A DNA stretch of 64,000 nt. Source: Entophlyctis helioformis (Eukaryota > Chytridiomycota > Chytridiomycetes > Chytridiales > Chytriomycetaceae). Numbering within the stretch: the first letter of the stretch is position 1; every line of letters starts with the position of its first letter. This document shows, one piece after another, positions 1-11,500 of this stretch. Below the pieces are notes generated by a model. The model saw only the letters and a program-made list of their open reading frames with translations, ran no database searches and had not been told where the DNA came from. Made by a program: the position numbers and the translations under genes. The stretch spans positions 62,001-126,000 of the forward strand of contig JAHLKH010000054.1 of NCBI GenBank assembly GCA_025526915.1, in the 5' to 3' direction.

Positions 1-1491
1 ACGACTGGGTCGACATACTGCGGTGCAACGCAAAGCTGGATGGCATGAGCATGGAAGCGGTCGATGCCAGGTTGCTTGCACTGGCTGTGTGGTTGTTGGT
101 GCTGGTGCTGGCGCTGGCGCTGCTCGGCGTGTCTGGGAATGCAATCATGTCGACTGTGAAACCGCCAGATGCCGACATGCCATAGAGAGCACTGGATGTG
201 GTTGTGGCAGGTGCCGCTGTCGACATGACCGCCACGGACGGCAGACCGAGATGCGACGACCGTCCAGTGGGCGACGGCGGTGCCGAGAACGACGTGAGTG
301 ACAGCGACAACGGCATACTCAGTGAGAGCGAGGGGCCGAGCGATGGCAGGTGCTGCGTGTGCGGTTGCAGTGGGAAGGATGGCTGGTGGTGTTGGTGCAG
401 TGGCTGGTGCATGAGGCGTGGCTGGTGCACACTCAGGTGGGTCGTTGGGTCGATGGACGAGCGGCGCGATCTGACAGGCGATGTTGGTACCGATGCCGAG
501 TTGAACGCGCCAAACGCGCCAGGCATCAGCAGCGAGGACGACGACACCGACAATGGCTGCATGGCCAATGTTGGCTGGAGTGACGGCACGGACTGCATGG
601 ACAACGGCAGTGCCATGTTGGGAACATGCGTGTGCACATGCGGACGAGGCAGTGGAGGCAGCTGCTGCGCGTGCATCTGCGATGCCAGCTGGTCGAGCTG
701 CGTCTGCTGCTGCTGCAGACGCAGAAACTGCTCGTTCAACTGCTGCTGGCGATGCTGCAGGTGGACTTGGATGGACAGCTGCTGTGGCGGGTGCTGTGGC
801 GGGTGCTGGTCAAGCAGCCCATGCCCAAGATGGCCAGATGCGCGGGCTGGGAGCGGCATGAGCAAGGTGGGCATGCTGTCGACGGGCGATGTGGGAGCCG
901 ACATGACGTTGGACAGCTTGCTCACATCCAGGCCGAGCGACAGGCCTCGGCCGTGCTGCAGATGGATGCTGCTCTGGTGTGCTGCACCCGCAGACGGCGA
1001 CGATGACAGCGACAGTGGCAATGCTTCCGTGGTCATGGCTGTCGTGGCGATCAAGTGAGCGGCACCGTCGGGTCTGTTGGCGTGCACGGGTGCGACTGCT
1101 GTGTGGTCTGCTGCAGGTGCTGCTGCATGTCCAGTGCTGGCGATGTGAGCATGAGCCCGGCAGCGACCGGAACAGCCAGCGACTCGTGCAGCGACTCTGA
1201 CGGCGATGAAGAAGAGGCCGGATCCATGCCGCCATTTACGCGGCTTGCGTCGCTGTGATCCGAACCACGTGCGTGGCCGTGCGGGTGCACTTGAGGCGCC
1301 GCTGATGGTGCAAGCGATGCGGGCTCGCCGGCCAGCTGCTGCAGGAACGAGCCGTCGGTCTGCAGGAAGAGGTTGTCGATGCCTGCCATGTCGTCTGCAG
1401 CAAGAGCTGCCGTCGGTGTGGCCGCAGCCTCGTGTGCACCGTTGCCAAAGAGCAGGCCGGCGCTGTCTGCTGCAGCGTCGCTGATGGGCAT
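1..1491 (-). CDS. Unrecognised Ser/Pro/Gln-rich protein, partial (3' end outside window)
   Basis: The minus strand is open from about 1491 down to base 1. The first part (1491 to about 1060, from ATG 1491) and the rest (about 1170 to 1) lie in two different frames, so a short intron or indel sits between about 1055 and 1170, inside a CAG-rich stretch. The encoded protein is low complexity: Ser/Thr/Pro tracts, a Gln-rich heptad-like segment around 690-760, and SPxx-type motifs, as in fungal transcription regulators. No folded domain is recognised. In the same frame the sequence runs upstream of ATG 1491 to a stop near 1555, so a 5' exon is possible. The Cys/Trp-rich plus-strand ORF opposite it (198-1058) is its antisense shadow. 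Confidence is fair that this strand is coding and low on function. Confidence 0.5.
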
Positions 1492-2769
1492 CTCGAACCA
1501 GAGCTGCTGGACCGGAAGCGGCGTTTGGCGGCGGTGCAGTCGACAGATAAATCAGAGGAGAGGAGGTGCGGGTGTCAGAGGAGAGGAGATGCGGGCGGCA
1601 GAAAGACAGAACGGCAGGCAGAAAGACAGGCAGGCAGGCAGGCAGATGCAATCACAGCAGTGCCAGCAACGGCAGGGCAGACGAGTGGTGGCAGCCTTGG
1701 TGGTGGCTGTCGCGGCAGACGCCGTTTTGGCGGCTGTCACGGCAGACGCTGTTTTGGTGCACAGCAGCAGCCTGCCGACGACCGCCAAAGAGCCCAATGA
1801 AGGCTCGACTGCCGCAGACAGGCTGTGATCTGTGTGCGGATGCACGGCTGGGCGGCAGGTACCAAGGGCGGCATCTCGCTGCAGCCCGCCAGCCAGCAAG
1901 ACAGACAGCAAGACAGCCAGCGGGCGGTGCAACGCACGCAGACGGCGTTTCAAGCAGCGGGTCGGGCACTTGCCTGCTCGTCGGAAGCCTGCATCGTGCT
2001 CTGCTGCTTGGAGACTTTCGAGGTGTGACGGCGACTGCCGATGTTAACTGCCGAGGTCAGTCGAAGGCGCAAAGATGAAAGCCTTTTGACGGTGATGCCG
2101 CTGAAGGCAGAAAGTTTGGTGATGAAGAAGCGGCGGTTACGGGCTCGTCCAAGCCTGTGCTTGTGGAGCACGAGGGAGCCATGGGAGCCGGATGATGGGC
2201 AGGGAGGAATCAGGGAGGAGCAGGAGGAAGACGGGGAGGGAAGAGGCGAGAAGCAGGAGGCAGGCAGGCAGGGTAGATAGATCGGCCACAAGGACGGATG
2301 CAGCCACAGGGCTTGGAGTGGGCGGCCTTGCCGCAGGTCGCACAGTGGCAGGGCTTGTGCGCCATTGGCAAGGTGTGCGGCTTGTGCACTGGTACGTTTG
2401 GCAAACAGGAGGCGGAAGGAGGCTGTCGGGCCACGGCAAGGCACACGGCGCATGGCGCACGGCACACGGCACACGGCACGCTGTGGCAGCACAGGTGCAC
2501 GAGCCAAGACACGGCTGCTGCTGCCAGCCACTCTGCCAGCCCCTCTGCCAGCGCGGCCTGCTCTGCAAGCAGCGTGTGTGCACCAGCCAGCACGCACCGG
2601 CTGCCTGTAACCAGGCGATGCAGATGCCGATGCAGATGCCGCCGTGCACAACTAACAGCCAAGACAGCCAGCCCGCCAACGCAGCCATGCCAGCCATGCC
2701 AGCGTGCACGAGGCCGCCCGCCGTGTTTGCCGCACACGCACCAACTCGTTGCCCAACGGCCGCTCGCCC
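1492..2769. other. Region without a firm gene; CAGG/GACA microsatellites
   Basis: No reading frame here is convincing over its length. The region holds imperfect (CAGG)n/(GACA)n runs near 1605-1650 and 2262-2275, G/A-rich stretches at 2205-2270, and many CTGC-type repeats. A minus-strand stretch around 2030-2160 is Ser/Pro-rich in one frame and could be an upstream exon of the gene ending at the left edge. The last few hundred bases probably carry the promoter of the PPR-like gene. Confidence 0.3.
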
Positions 2770-4232
2770 ATGCTGCGTGCCAGACCCGCTGCCGCTGCGC
2801 AGCTGCTGCGTCGTGCCGGTCTGCGTGCGTGTCTTCCAGCTGCTGCTGCTCCAGCTGCCTTGCACACACGCTCCTCCACAGCCCCTGCAAGTGCAAGTGC
2901 TGCTGCCGCCCCACACACACCGTCGCTCGCCTTGCCAACAGCACCGGCCATGGCTCACTCCAAGCCATCTGCAGCCGCTGCCCTCGCCGAGACCCCAACA
3001 GCCGCACAGCAGACGTCGGACATTGGCATGCTCCTCGCTGCCGTCGACCAAGGCAGGCACTCGTACGCCGTCCGCCTCTTCAAAGAGATGGTGCTCGCCA
3101 GCTCGCCCAACCTGGCCAGGATCCGCCCCGAGCTGCTCACGGACATGATGCGCTACTTTGTCTTCAACGAGGGCCGTGCCGCCTGGAACATGTCCGTCAG
3201 GGCCCGCATGGCCTATGCTGTGCACATCTTCGACCTCGTGCGGTCGCTGGGTGTCAAGCCGTTGACAGAGACGTTCACTGTGGCCATCACGGCCCATTCA
3301 CGCTTGGGCAATGTGGCTGCCATCGAGTCGCTGCTGGCCGAGATGGCCGGCGAGCGCATCGACGTCGAGTCGCCGGCCGTCCTCTCGTCAGTCATGTATG
3401 GCTGCATTGTCGCCGGCAACGAGGCCAAGGGTCGCGAGGTCTTTGGCAGGCTTCTCAGGCTGGATCCGTCGGCTCGGACGCACACTGAGCTGATGAAGGC
3501 GTATGTCGCGAGCGGGAACGAAGCACGCCTGCTGGAGGTGTTTGGAGAGCTCAAGGCCAGCGGGCTCGGTGCAGAAGCCGAGGCTTGCTCGCATGTGTGC
3601 AGCCACTACTTGAAGGTCCGCGATTACGCCAAGGTTCTGGCCTACTATGACGAGTACACGAACAAGAGTGGCAAGCCAGAGCCACAGCTACTGGGGGCGG
3701 CACTCTGTGCGTACAACAAGCTTGGGCAGCACCAACGTGTGATTGAGATCGTCAAGGACCTGCCTCTTTCCCGCATCCCCGTGGACCATAAGATCCGCAC
3801 AGAGAACCTTATTGCCCTTGCGGCCATGGGCGACCGCATGGCAGTGTGGCATATCTTTGCGTATCACATACGCAGGGTTTACACCAACGCGCGGATCGAG
3901 ACGGCCATGGCACGCATGATGGGACCCATGACCACGCCGGCCGCCATGGCCGACCTCTGGAAGTACCTCAGGCTCGTGGATATTGACCAGACACGTGCCA
4001 TCATGGCGATGATGAAGGGATATGGCGGGATGGGCGATCTTGCGTCGGCCACGGCTCTGTATGCCGAAATCAAGAGACCGTTGCCCAGATACATTGAGAC
4101 GGCGGCGAACAAGATTCTTGTACATGCGTTTGAGAGGCGGGAGATGCGGCGGGACTGGAGGCGTTCAAGAAGAAGATTGGCGCACAGGCAGCGGCATCAG
4201 TGCCGCCATCCACTCGGCCGACTGCTGAATGA
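2770..4232 (+). CDS. Mitochondrial PPR-like repeat protein (one apparent frame break)
   Basis: Start chosen at ATG 2770 because it opens an Arg/Ala/Leu-rich, acid-free leader (MLRARPAAAAQLLRRAGLRA), a typical mitochondrial presequence; ATG 2704 is also in frame. After an Ala-rich linker come helix-turn-helix repeats of about 35 residues (for example DLVRSLGVKPLTETFTVAIT, then VFGELKASGLGAEAEACSHV), as in fungal PPR proteins of mitochondrial RNA metabolism. The original frame becomes Arg-rich nonsense after about 4134. One base over, the protein continues sensibly (DAAGLEAFKKKIGAQAAASV) to TGA 4230-4232, so one base appears to be missing near TTTGAGAGG at 4130-4136. No introns seen. The PPR call rests on repeat pattern only. 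Confidence 0.7.
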
Positions 4233-4299
4233 ACACAATCTAATCTGCCTGCTGCTTTGTGAACCATGTGCATCTGTCAATGCCTATTCCAAGAAAGAC

Positions 4300-4386
4300 C
4301 GAACGGCATGCATGCCCTTCTCGCTGAAGCTCAATGCCGTGCGAAGATCCGTCGGTTGTGTCATGCCCACGTTCTGACACGTCCAT
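4300..4386 (-). repeat. Duplicated segment, copy A (partner at 6328-6414)
   Basis: The bases around 4340-4390 and 6360-6418 match over several blocks, including GACACGTCCATGGTG. On the minus strand both copies read as similar peptides (MDVSERGHDTTDGSSHG here and MDVSDQGDDITEGSTHG in the other copy), so the similarity extends to the amino-acid level. Neither copy sits in a convincing gene. They may be relics of a duplicated exon. Confidence 0.5.
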
Positions 4387-4766
4387 GGTGCTGGGAGTGG
4401 TCGCGTGATGGTCTGTATTGTTGTGAGATGGGTCCACGTGGCCACGATGTTGTGGAGCAGAAGTGGCGAACTGCTCGAGTGAGATGCAGGCGATGTCGGC
4501 GGGCATGTCGACGGATGTGGGCTGCTGGCGGGAAGCTGCAAGCTGTGAAGACCGACAAGCATGGTAGCGCAGACAGCCAAGCGCTGCTGGGTCGTGTCCA
4601 CAAGCGTGCAGCAAGGCACAGGCAGACATGGCTGTATGGAACAAAGGCAGCAGGCGGGCGGCACCGCAGTGTGTTGTGGACAGAGGCTGTATTCAAAGTG
4701 TGGGCATCCAACAGCTGCCACCACTGGGCTGTATCTGGCCACAGGCAAGCGAGACAGTGGACGCGA

Positions 4767-5335
4767 TCACCACTGAAGCTGCGACTCGATGATGGCGTTG
4801 CAGACAGCGGACGCGAACCAGTTGAACAGACAAGAGAACACGGACGGGCTGTCGGCGTGAAGGGATGTCTGAACAGCGGCGATCGACTGGCGGACGTTGG
4901 ACTGGAACACAGTTGCCATGGAAACCAGCTTGGTGGCCACGCGGGCAGGGCGACGAGCAGGAGCTTGCTTCCACAGGCGGCGGCGGCTGGCGGAGTGGAC
5001 ATGAGCTGCAGTCGGTGTTCACGGTGGCGTTGGTGTTCGTGTCGGCGTTCGTGCCGGCGTTCATGTCAGCATCAGTGCTGGCATCGATCTCGGGCAGCTC
5101 CATGACGGGAGTGCAATATCAATGGTGCTATTGGCTGGCGCATCCATCTTGTTGACTCCAATGTCGTCGTGCATGGTCGCGTCGAGCAGCATGTTCAGAG
5201 TGGCCATAAAGGTCATGGTGTCAGACTCTTGATGTGGGATGTCTGCCGTGTGTGGGATGGATGGTTCTGTCTCTTGGTCGGCATCGTCCGCATCTTCGCC
5301 GCATCAGGTTCATCGCTGGATGCTGGAGACGCCAT
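4767..5335 (-). CDS. Unrecognised acidic protein, frame broken several times
   Basis: Start at ATG 5335, stop TGA 4767-4769. The N-terminal half is very acidic and Thr/Asp/Glu-rich (EDADDADQETEPSIPHTADI; TDADMNAGTNADTNTNATVN). The C-terminal half is a helical Ala/Ser/Val-rich stretch ending FNWFASAVCNAIIESQLQW. To read it through, the frame must shift near 5300, 5107 and 4975, each compatible with a one-base indel in a short homopolymer or GCC run. No domain recognised. Calling it real rests on continuity of sense across the three joins and on composition. It might instead be several pieces of different genes. Confidence 0.4.
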
Positions 5336-5461
5336 GCAGGACGAGTCAGGTCAGAGTGAATGTCAGGATGAGCCGCCGTGTCTGAGTGCCATTGCGACAC
5401 ACGAGAAAGGCATGATCGTGGCTGGTGATGTCACAGGAACGCGTCGATTCACGCGTCAGTC

Positions 5462-5945
5462 TCAACTCACTGTGAGCGTGCTGGTGTGGTTGTGACGAGG
5501 ACGGAAGACCGCGGCAATGGCAGAACAGCCAGCGACCATCTTCTTCTTGAGTGCCTGGCATGCTCGGCACATGCATCGCTTGACACCAGCCAGCATGGTG
5601 TGTCGTGGTGCTGGTTGTGGTGGCATGGTTCGTGTGGGCGGCAGGGCTGGTGTCGCGCCAAGCAGTTCAGACAAGACATCGCGACTGGTGGCGTGCGAGA
5701 TGCTTGACACGGCGCGATTCAAAGTCTGGGTCAGCACGGGCTCGGCAGCAGGGGCAACCCCCACGTTGACCGACGCGACGGCTGCCATATCAGCCACGAC
5801 TGGACGAGCCGCAGGACGACGTGCCAGCTTGAAGACGCTCCTGAATGCCCGCTTGATGGCTGCCGTCTTTGATTTCATTGCAGTCGGACCGACCAGCACG
5901 CTTGCAGAGTCTCGCGCGATGCAGACTGGCGGTGCTGCGTCCATA
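5462..5945 (-). CDS. Small unrecognised Ala/Arg-rich protein
   Basis: Continuous minus-strand frame ending with a stop at 5462-5464. ATG 5945 is the likeliest start among several (6118, 5945, about 5867). The protein is basic near its middle (KSKTAAIKRAFRSVFKLARR), then Ala/Val-rich, and near the C-terminus has a Cys pair in MLAGVKRCMCRACQALKKKM. No transmembrane segment or known domain recognised. It lies just upstream of, and on the same strand as, the acidic protein gene, but nothing shows they are functionally linked. Confidence 0.35.
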
Positions 5946-6119
5946 TGGACAAAGCACAGATCGTTGCTCTGAAGAGTGAGCATCCTTGCAATCAGATGCG
6001 TCGAGTTGTGGCAAGTCCAGCGTGCGTTTGCAGTGTTTTGAAGCTCGCTGCTGTGAATGACGTCAGTAAGCTGCAGATGCGATGGCAAACCGCCTGTCTT
6101 GCTGGCACACGCCATCATC

Positions 6120-6578
6120 GCGCATCACAATGAGACGAAGATTGGCCAAACGAAGCGCACCAGAGACTTGCTTGTGAGAGTGTGCCTCGGTAGCTTGCGC
6201 AGTGAGATTCAGATCAGCGCAAGACAATAGGATGCTAAGCACGGCTGCTTGGATTGAAGACTCAAGGAATGTACCGCACACTTGAGTGTTTCGAAATATC
6301 GAGTTCATTCCAAGAAGATTCCCAGTCCCAAGACACTAGATGCCATACCCTTTCGAGCTTTAGGCCGTGCGTAGATCCCTCAGTTATGTCATCCCCCTGG
6401 TCCGACACGTCCATGGTGATGTATCCATAAAGTACGCTGGAACACACCATGGGCAGCCTGGAGAGATGCGCACACTCGCAAAGCACGGGAATGCACGGTG
6501 GCGATGACGTTGGGCAAAAGTAGACCGACCAAACGGATGGTCAAAATGGCAGATGGGATGCCACAAGGGCAAAAGGTG
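6120..6578. other. Intergenic, contains copy B of the duplicated segment
   Basis: No convincing gene. Positions 6328-6414 are the second copy of the segment at 4300-4386. The remainder is less GC-rich than the surrounding genes. A short minus-strand ORF (6063-6308) has no recognisable feature. The 3' flank of the tRNA gene lies at the right end. Confidence 0.4.
6328..6414 (-). repeat. Duplicated segment, copy B (partner at 4300-4386)
   Basis: Same orientation as copy A, about 2 kb away. Shared blocks include a CGTGCG-AGATCC core and GACACGTCCATGGTG. The minus-strand translation is similar to copy A for about 17 residues and then diverges. Confidence 0.5.
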
Positions 6579-6649
6579 TGCGCCAGCCCGGAATTGAACC
6601 GGGGGCTCATCGATGGCAACGATGAATTTTACCACTAAACCACTGGCGC
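6579..6649 (-). tRNA. tRNA-Gly, anticodon GCC
   Basis: On the minus strand the acceptor arms GCGCCAG and CTGGCGC pair perfectly (6643-6649 with 6580-6586), with discriminator base A at 6579. The A box reads TGGTTTAGTGGTA and the B box GGTTCAATTCC. The anticodon stem CATCG/CGATG encloses the loop TTGCCAT, giving anticodon GCC. There is no intron. The 71-nt length and the short D-loop are normal for tRNA-Gly. CCA is not encoded, as expected in a eukaryote. Confidence 0.97.
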
Positions 6650-7081
6650 TGCCACTTTGGGTGACCTTGAACTGCCCATCTGCACCAGTATCATGCGCTC
6701 ACAATCGCGACAAAATGCATCAAAATCGTCACATTCGGCCCGCAGTGGCTGCTGTGGCTGGCTGGCTGGCTTACCTTGCTCCGACCGACTGCTAGACGAG
6801 TGGTGATGGATCGCATGCACTCTGGCTGCCGTTGGCGTGCTGCCGTTCCACAAGTCTTGCTTTGTGCTGTGGCTCTCTTGGCTGCTGTCATGGATCACTG
6901 GCTGTGTGAGTGAGTGAGTGTGAGTGAGTGCGTTGATAGGCGAGACGAACCACAGACACCCACATGCACTAATGGCTGGCCACTGCTGACCTGGCACTTT
7001 CGGCATGGCCTTGCTGATCTGCCATTGCACATCGCATCGACCTTGCTGCCATTCACAACAAGCATCAAGCAAGCAACAAAC
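6650..7081. other. Intergenic between tRNA-Gly and a plus-strand gene
   Basis: No gene seen. A GTGAGTGAGTGTGAGTGAGT run lies near 6905-6932, and TGGCTGGCTGGC near 6755-6770. It probably holds the 5' flank of the tRNA and the promoter of the membrane protein starting at 7082. Confidence 0.4.
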
Positions 7082-7627
7082 ATGCTGCAGTCGGTCGTGC
7101 GTCTGCTGGTGTGGTGGCCGCTGCGCATTGTGTGGCGTTTCCACGAGACCGTCTTCCATGCCGCCACCATCGCCCTCGTGCTTGCCTCGTACATCAGCCT
7201 CTTCCAGACAGCCATCACGCTGCAACGCGACTCGTGGTCGACGCTCTTGCCGCGCTCATTCACGTACATTGTGGCTCCGGCTGACGGATGCAACACAGAC
7301 CTGCCGCCACAGCAAGTGCGGCTGCTTCTGGACGTGCTGGATCTGACACGCAACGGGCGGCTGACGTGGGGCGAGCTTGTGTATCCGTTCCAAGGCGATG
7401 GCCGGTGGGCTGTGGTCGTGTATCTGGACCGGTGGCAGCAGACACGCATGCAAGAGTGGACTGTGGCACACTGGGCATGGTACGGCCGCACGGCACTCGG
7501 AAAGCTGGCGGGCAACGGCAGCGTGGCTGCAGTGTCTGCGTCTGCCGATGCAGCAGCCGTGTGGACATATGGACTCACGCCCATGCGGCCGCTGGTCGAG
7601 TTTGGCAGCTGGCTGGCCGTCGAATGA
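7082..7627 (+). CDS. Small unrecognised membrane-anchored protein
   Basis: ATG 7082 gives 181 residues. The N-terminus is Trp/Arg-rich (MLQSVVRLLVWWPLRIVWRF) and is followed by one hydrophobic segment (HAATIALVLASYISLFQTAI), suggesting a signal anchor. The remainder is soluble and Trp-rich (DRWQQTRMQEWTVAHWAWYG). No family recognised. Upstream in-frame ATGs exist, but their translation looks non-coding. It could be the first exon of a longer gene joined to the segment at 7891-8507, with CAGG-repeat sequence between them as intron. Confidence 0.5.
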   Translation: MLQSVVRLLVWWPLRIVWRFHETVFHAATIALVLASYISLFQTAITLQRDSWSTLLPRSFTYIVAPADGCNTDLPPQQVRLLLDVLDLTRNGRLTWGELVYPFQGDGRWAVVVYLDRWQQTRMQEWTVAHWAWYGRTALGKLAGNGSVAAVSASADAAAVWTYGLTPMRPLVEFGSWLAVE

Positions 7628-7806
7628 ACGATGCGTGGCCAACCCTCGCAGACTCCGACTGCAACTCCGATCGCCACCAGCAGGCAGGTCGTTTCCCTTC
7701 ACACTCAACCCAACGGCAGCACACTCGGCAGCACACTGGGCGTCGCATGCAGTGTCTCGAGACTCTGCAGCATGTCTGCGGCGCATGTGCGACTGGCAAG
7801 CAGGCA

Positions 7807-7840
7807 GCTCAGACAGGCAGGCAGGCAGGCAGGCAGACCG
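7807..7840. repeat. (CAGG)n microsatellite
   Basis: CAGACAGGCAGGCAGGCAGGCAGGCAGACC type tetranucleotide tract, in sequence that looks intronic or intergenic. Confidence 0.8.
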
Positions 7841-7890
7841 CACGAGCCTGCCCGTCGACGCCTCGATGAGTGCCAGATAAGCACGGCCGT

Positions 7891-8507
7891 GTATCCAAGA
7901 CATCAACCGCCAGGGCGACAGCTTCTTCTGGATCTGGATGGTGTGTGTCTTGCCGCCCTCTCACACACATCGCGGCTCTGTCCTTGTGCATGCAGCCGAC
8001 TCCAGACACTCACAGCATGCCGCATTCGCAGGGAGTCGTCATTGGCATCGTGGTGCTCAACATCCTCATCTCCACCGTCGTCTTCCTGGCCGTCCGCCAT
8101 CGCCAGATCCGGCGTCTGCGGCTGGACATCAAGGCAGACAGAGACCGTCGTCGCAATCGTCGTCGGCTGCGTCAGCTGCGTCGCAAGCAGCGGCCAGACA
8201 CGGCGACAGTGCCATTGACAGCCGCATGCTCTGACAACAGAAGCAACAGCAGCTGTCGCACAGTGATCGAGACTCGAACGTGGTTGATATCAAGGACGGA
8301 TGGCACGATGCAGACAGCGACGCGGATGGCGCAGCATGTCTGCATGGCGATGACCGCGAGATGGCAGGAAAGGGAGACGATGAGGCAACTGCGCGGCACA
8401 TGTGGCCATGGCTAACCAGGACGTCAGCAGCTCGCACGCCGTTGATGCAGCCAGACTGGCAGAAGGACGACGATATAGCAGTGCTTGTCGAGCACAGCGC
8501 TCAATAG
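7891..8507 (+). CDS. Single-pass membrane protein with basic then acidic tail (5' end uncertain)
   Basis: An exon ending at 7940 (DINRQGDSFFWIWM) joins in phase across a likely GT-AG intron (7941-8031) to GVVIGIVVLNILISTVVFLA, forming a strong transmembrane helix. It is followed by a stop-transfer-like Arg-rich stretch (RRLRLDIKADRDRRRNRRRL). About 8215-8235 the frame changes and continues as an acidic tail (GWHDADSDADGAACLHGDDR) to TAG 8505-8507, so a one-base indel or small intron is needed. No family recognised. The upstream gene at 7082 may be part of the same transcription unit. Confidence 0.4.
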
Positions 8508-8586
8508 CACGATCCCGCTCAGCTCAGGCGAAGGAAGCTGCGCCGGCGTCCAGATCTTTCCGCCACATCTGCCATCTGCCAAGCGA

Positions 8587-11500
8587 ATGCCATCCAAACG
8601 ACGCAAGCGTCAAGCGTCTGGTAAGGGGCATGCGAGCGGCAATAGCAACAGGATTGTTCGACCTCGCAAGGGCAGGCAGCAAGCGGCTGCAGCTCCCACA
8701 CACGTCCCCGCCAGCGACAGTCCTCCAGCAGTCCTCCAGCAGCCACAGCAAACGGCTGTTGACGCGAACGACGCGACGATGGTTGCCCCAGCAACGGCTG
8801 TGGTTGTCGCGACGACAGCGACGACGACAACAACGACGCCTGCTGTTTCACCATCACAGTCACCAGTCCGCCAGCGTCCACCTGTTGCATGGTGCTATTA
8901 TGGGAGGCACAAGCATGGCGCAGTTCTTGAGCAGCAGACAGTCGGATGTCTCAAAGAGCATATCGCTCACTTGGAGCATCTCTCAGACACCAGCAGCCTG
9001 ACGGTCCACCTTGACGGACAGCTGCTGGCAGACGACGATGCTCTGTCCGAGTCATATCTGTATGATGTTGGGCATGTCTTTCCAGGCACCATGAAGCCAA
9101 CTGGTATGTGGATGTATGGTTGTGATGCCTGTGCTCCAGATCTGCTTGCTGATCCGTCTTGTTGGCTTGGCCAGGCTTTGCAAGGCTCTTGCTTGAGAGC
9201 CGCTGGGTCAAGGACGCCAAGAGACTGGCTGCTGGTGTGTATGCAAGCAAGCGAAACAAGGGCCACCAGGCTGCATCCTCAGCCAGAACGACCTTGCCTG
9301 CCGATCACAAACAAACACGCACGTTGGCCGCAGCTCAGTCTGAGACAGCTGCTCGACACATGTTCTCTCTGGCACAGTTTGGCGTCCTCCATATAGCCGC
9401 ATTCCAGCAGTTTGGGCTGCTGAATCCATCCTCAGCATATTCGACAACCCCGCAATCTTTACAGCCATGGAGCAGCCACCAACACTCGCCGAGGTCCATG
9501 CAGCAGATGGCATTGCAGCAGACAACTCGAGATATCGCGTCGAACAGCGGATCGGCGCGCTTGCCGTTGGCGTCCCTCTTCCACGGCGGATCATCACCCG
9601 CCTGAACCAGCATGCACGGACGCACCAAGCAGCAGCATGGCGAATGTGATGCTCGCACTCAACACGTTCTGGCACAAGATGGAGGCTGCGCCAGACATGA
9701 GCTGCCACTTTCTGAACACGGACATCTTCAAGGCTGTGCTTGAGAGCCTTGATCCTTTGGTCGGTGTCAGCGCCAAGGACTGCCTTGACCGCTACCGAGC
9801 GTCATTTGACGCAAGACAGCCCGACATTACTGCATGTCTCAGGAACCCACTGCTCAGGACAGATGCGGATATCACGGCTGCTCTCTTGGCGTCCCTGCAC
9901 TGTCCCTTCTTCCTGGCTGAGGTCTCGGGGACTCGAGTCACCAGTGCAGACAACCACAGGGACTTTGACAGGCTGGCGCGCAACATGACGATGTGTATGC
10001 TTGTCTGGCTTGGTGAGTGGCTGCGTGTGCTCAGTCGGGTGTGCTGCATACCACACACACACACACTCACCACACACACGGCACTCACGACCCATGCCTG
10101 TGCAATGGGTGATCTCCAGGAGTGCTCCGCCATGCTCCAGTGGCTGAGCGTGCCACTCTGCGCATCTATGGCGCTCTGATTGGAGTGTCATCCGTCGAGT
10201 TTCTGTGCATGCGGCCAGTCTTTGGGACAGACGATCGGGTTGCACTGTTGCTCCACACCAACAAGGACAGCTGGAGCGTCTCGTTTGACGCCATGCCTCA
10301 GGCAGCAGCACCACTGCTTCCAGCAACCTCGGACAGCAGCCCAACATCCAAGTCTGTGGAGGCATTTCCAGCTGTTTCAGCAGCAGTCGAGCTGGATCTT
10401 CTACTGGCTGCGAGCATGGACGAACGAGCGTTTGCTGAAAGCGAAGGCATGAACGATCATGGACAGGAGGACACCAGCCACGGCTCCATGGCGTTCAAGC
10501 GCGTTGATCTCGCCACCGAGCAGGGGCACGCACAGATTGCTGGTCTTGTGCGGCCCATCTTTGCGTTTGCAAGTCACCTGCGAGGGTATTCGCGACGACT
10601 GTACAACCTGGTCAACACCACGTCAGAGCTTGGCGACCCATACGACTTCCCAGCCGATACTCTGGCGCCAACCAACCCATGGACTCGTCACGGTCTGTCC
10701 ACGGACAGCAACCTCACGGGTTCTGGCAGCAGTGACAGTGAGGATGACACAGACGACGTATCCAACGCCATTGACTGGTTTCTGCGTTCCTGTAAGCTGT
10801 TCAAGGCTGAGCAGTTCTCGGCACCCCATGGCGTAAAAGTCATAAGAGTCAGGAATTGTGCTGGCGTCATGCACTGCGCCAAACACAAGCCACGCGGCTG
10901 GAGCAGGGAGATCAGGATGACGCGTATGGTGCAGGGCCACCCGAACATCGCCAGTCTGTTCACTTACAAGGACATGACCGACCGTGATGCTGGCATTGTT
11001 CTGGTTGAGGAGCTGCTGTTCCACGACCAAAGCGTGCTGAACTCAGGCAGTCCGACTGCTCGTCTGGAGCAGCTTGTGAAATACATCAGGCACGGCTTAT
11101 CTGCTCTTGAACACCTCGCATCCCTTCGAGTGGTCCACTGCGACATCAGCCCCAACAACATCATGCACTCTCGCAATCGCCAGGTCTGGTGCATCATGGA
11201 CTTTGGCAATGCTGCATTGATTCCAGCCAGCCACACATGCATTTCGCACTCGGAACTACTTGGAACCGACTCGTTCATTGCACCCGAAGCCGTTGAGGAT
11301 CAGGTCTACTCTATCGCGTCGGATCTGTGGAGCTTTGGCGCGACGGTGCTGCACGTTGCCAGGGATGTTCTTTCTGTCGGGGGTTACTTTGACAACCGCA
11401 CAGAGGCACAAAAGGCTGTTGCTGCAGAGATCCGTGCAGAGATCCGTCGCCTGATGCGAGACCAGCCAGGCAATCGTGCAGCAGCATCGGATGTGCGCCA

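Noticed and set aside
198..1058. 286-residue Cys/Trp-rich plus-strand ORF
   Set aside because: Composition typical of antisense of a Ser/Pro/Gln-rich CDS; the minus strand reads as a coherent low-complexity protein across the whole stretch.
2704..2769. Upstream ATG of the PPR-like gene
   Set aside because: ATG 2770 gives a better mitochondrial presequence; the extra residues contain acidic and Cys residues.
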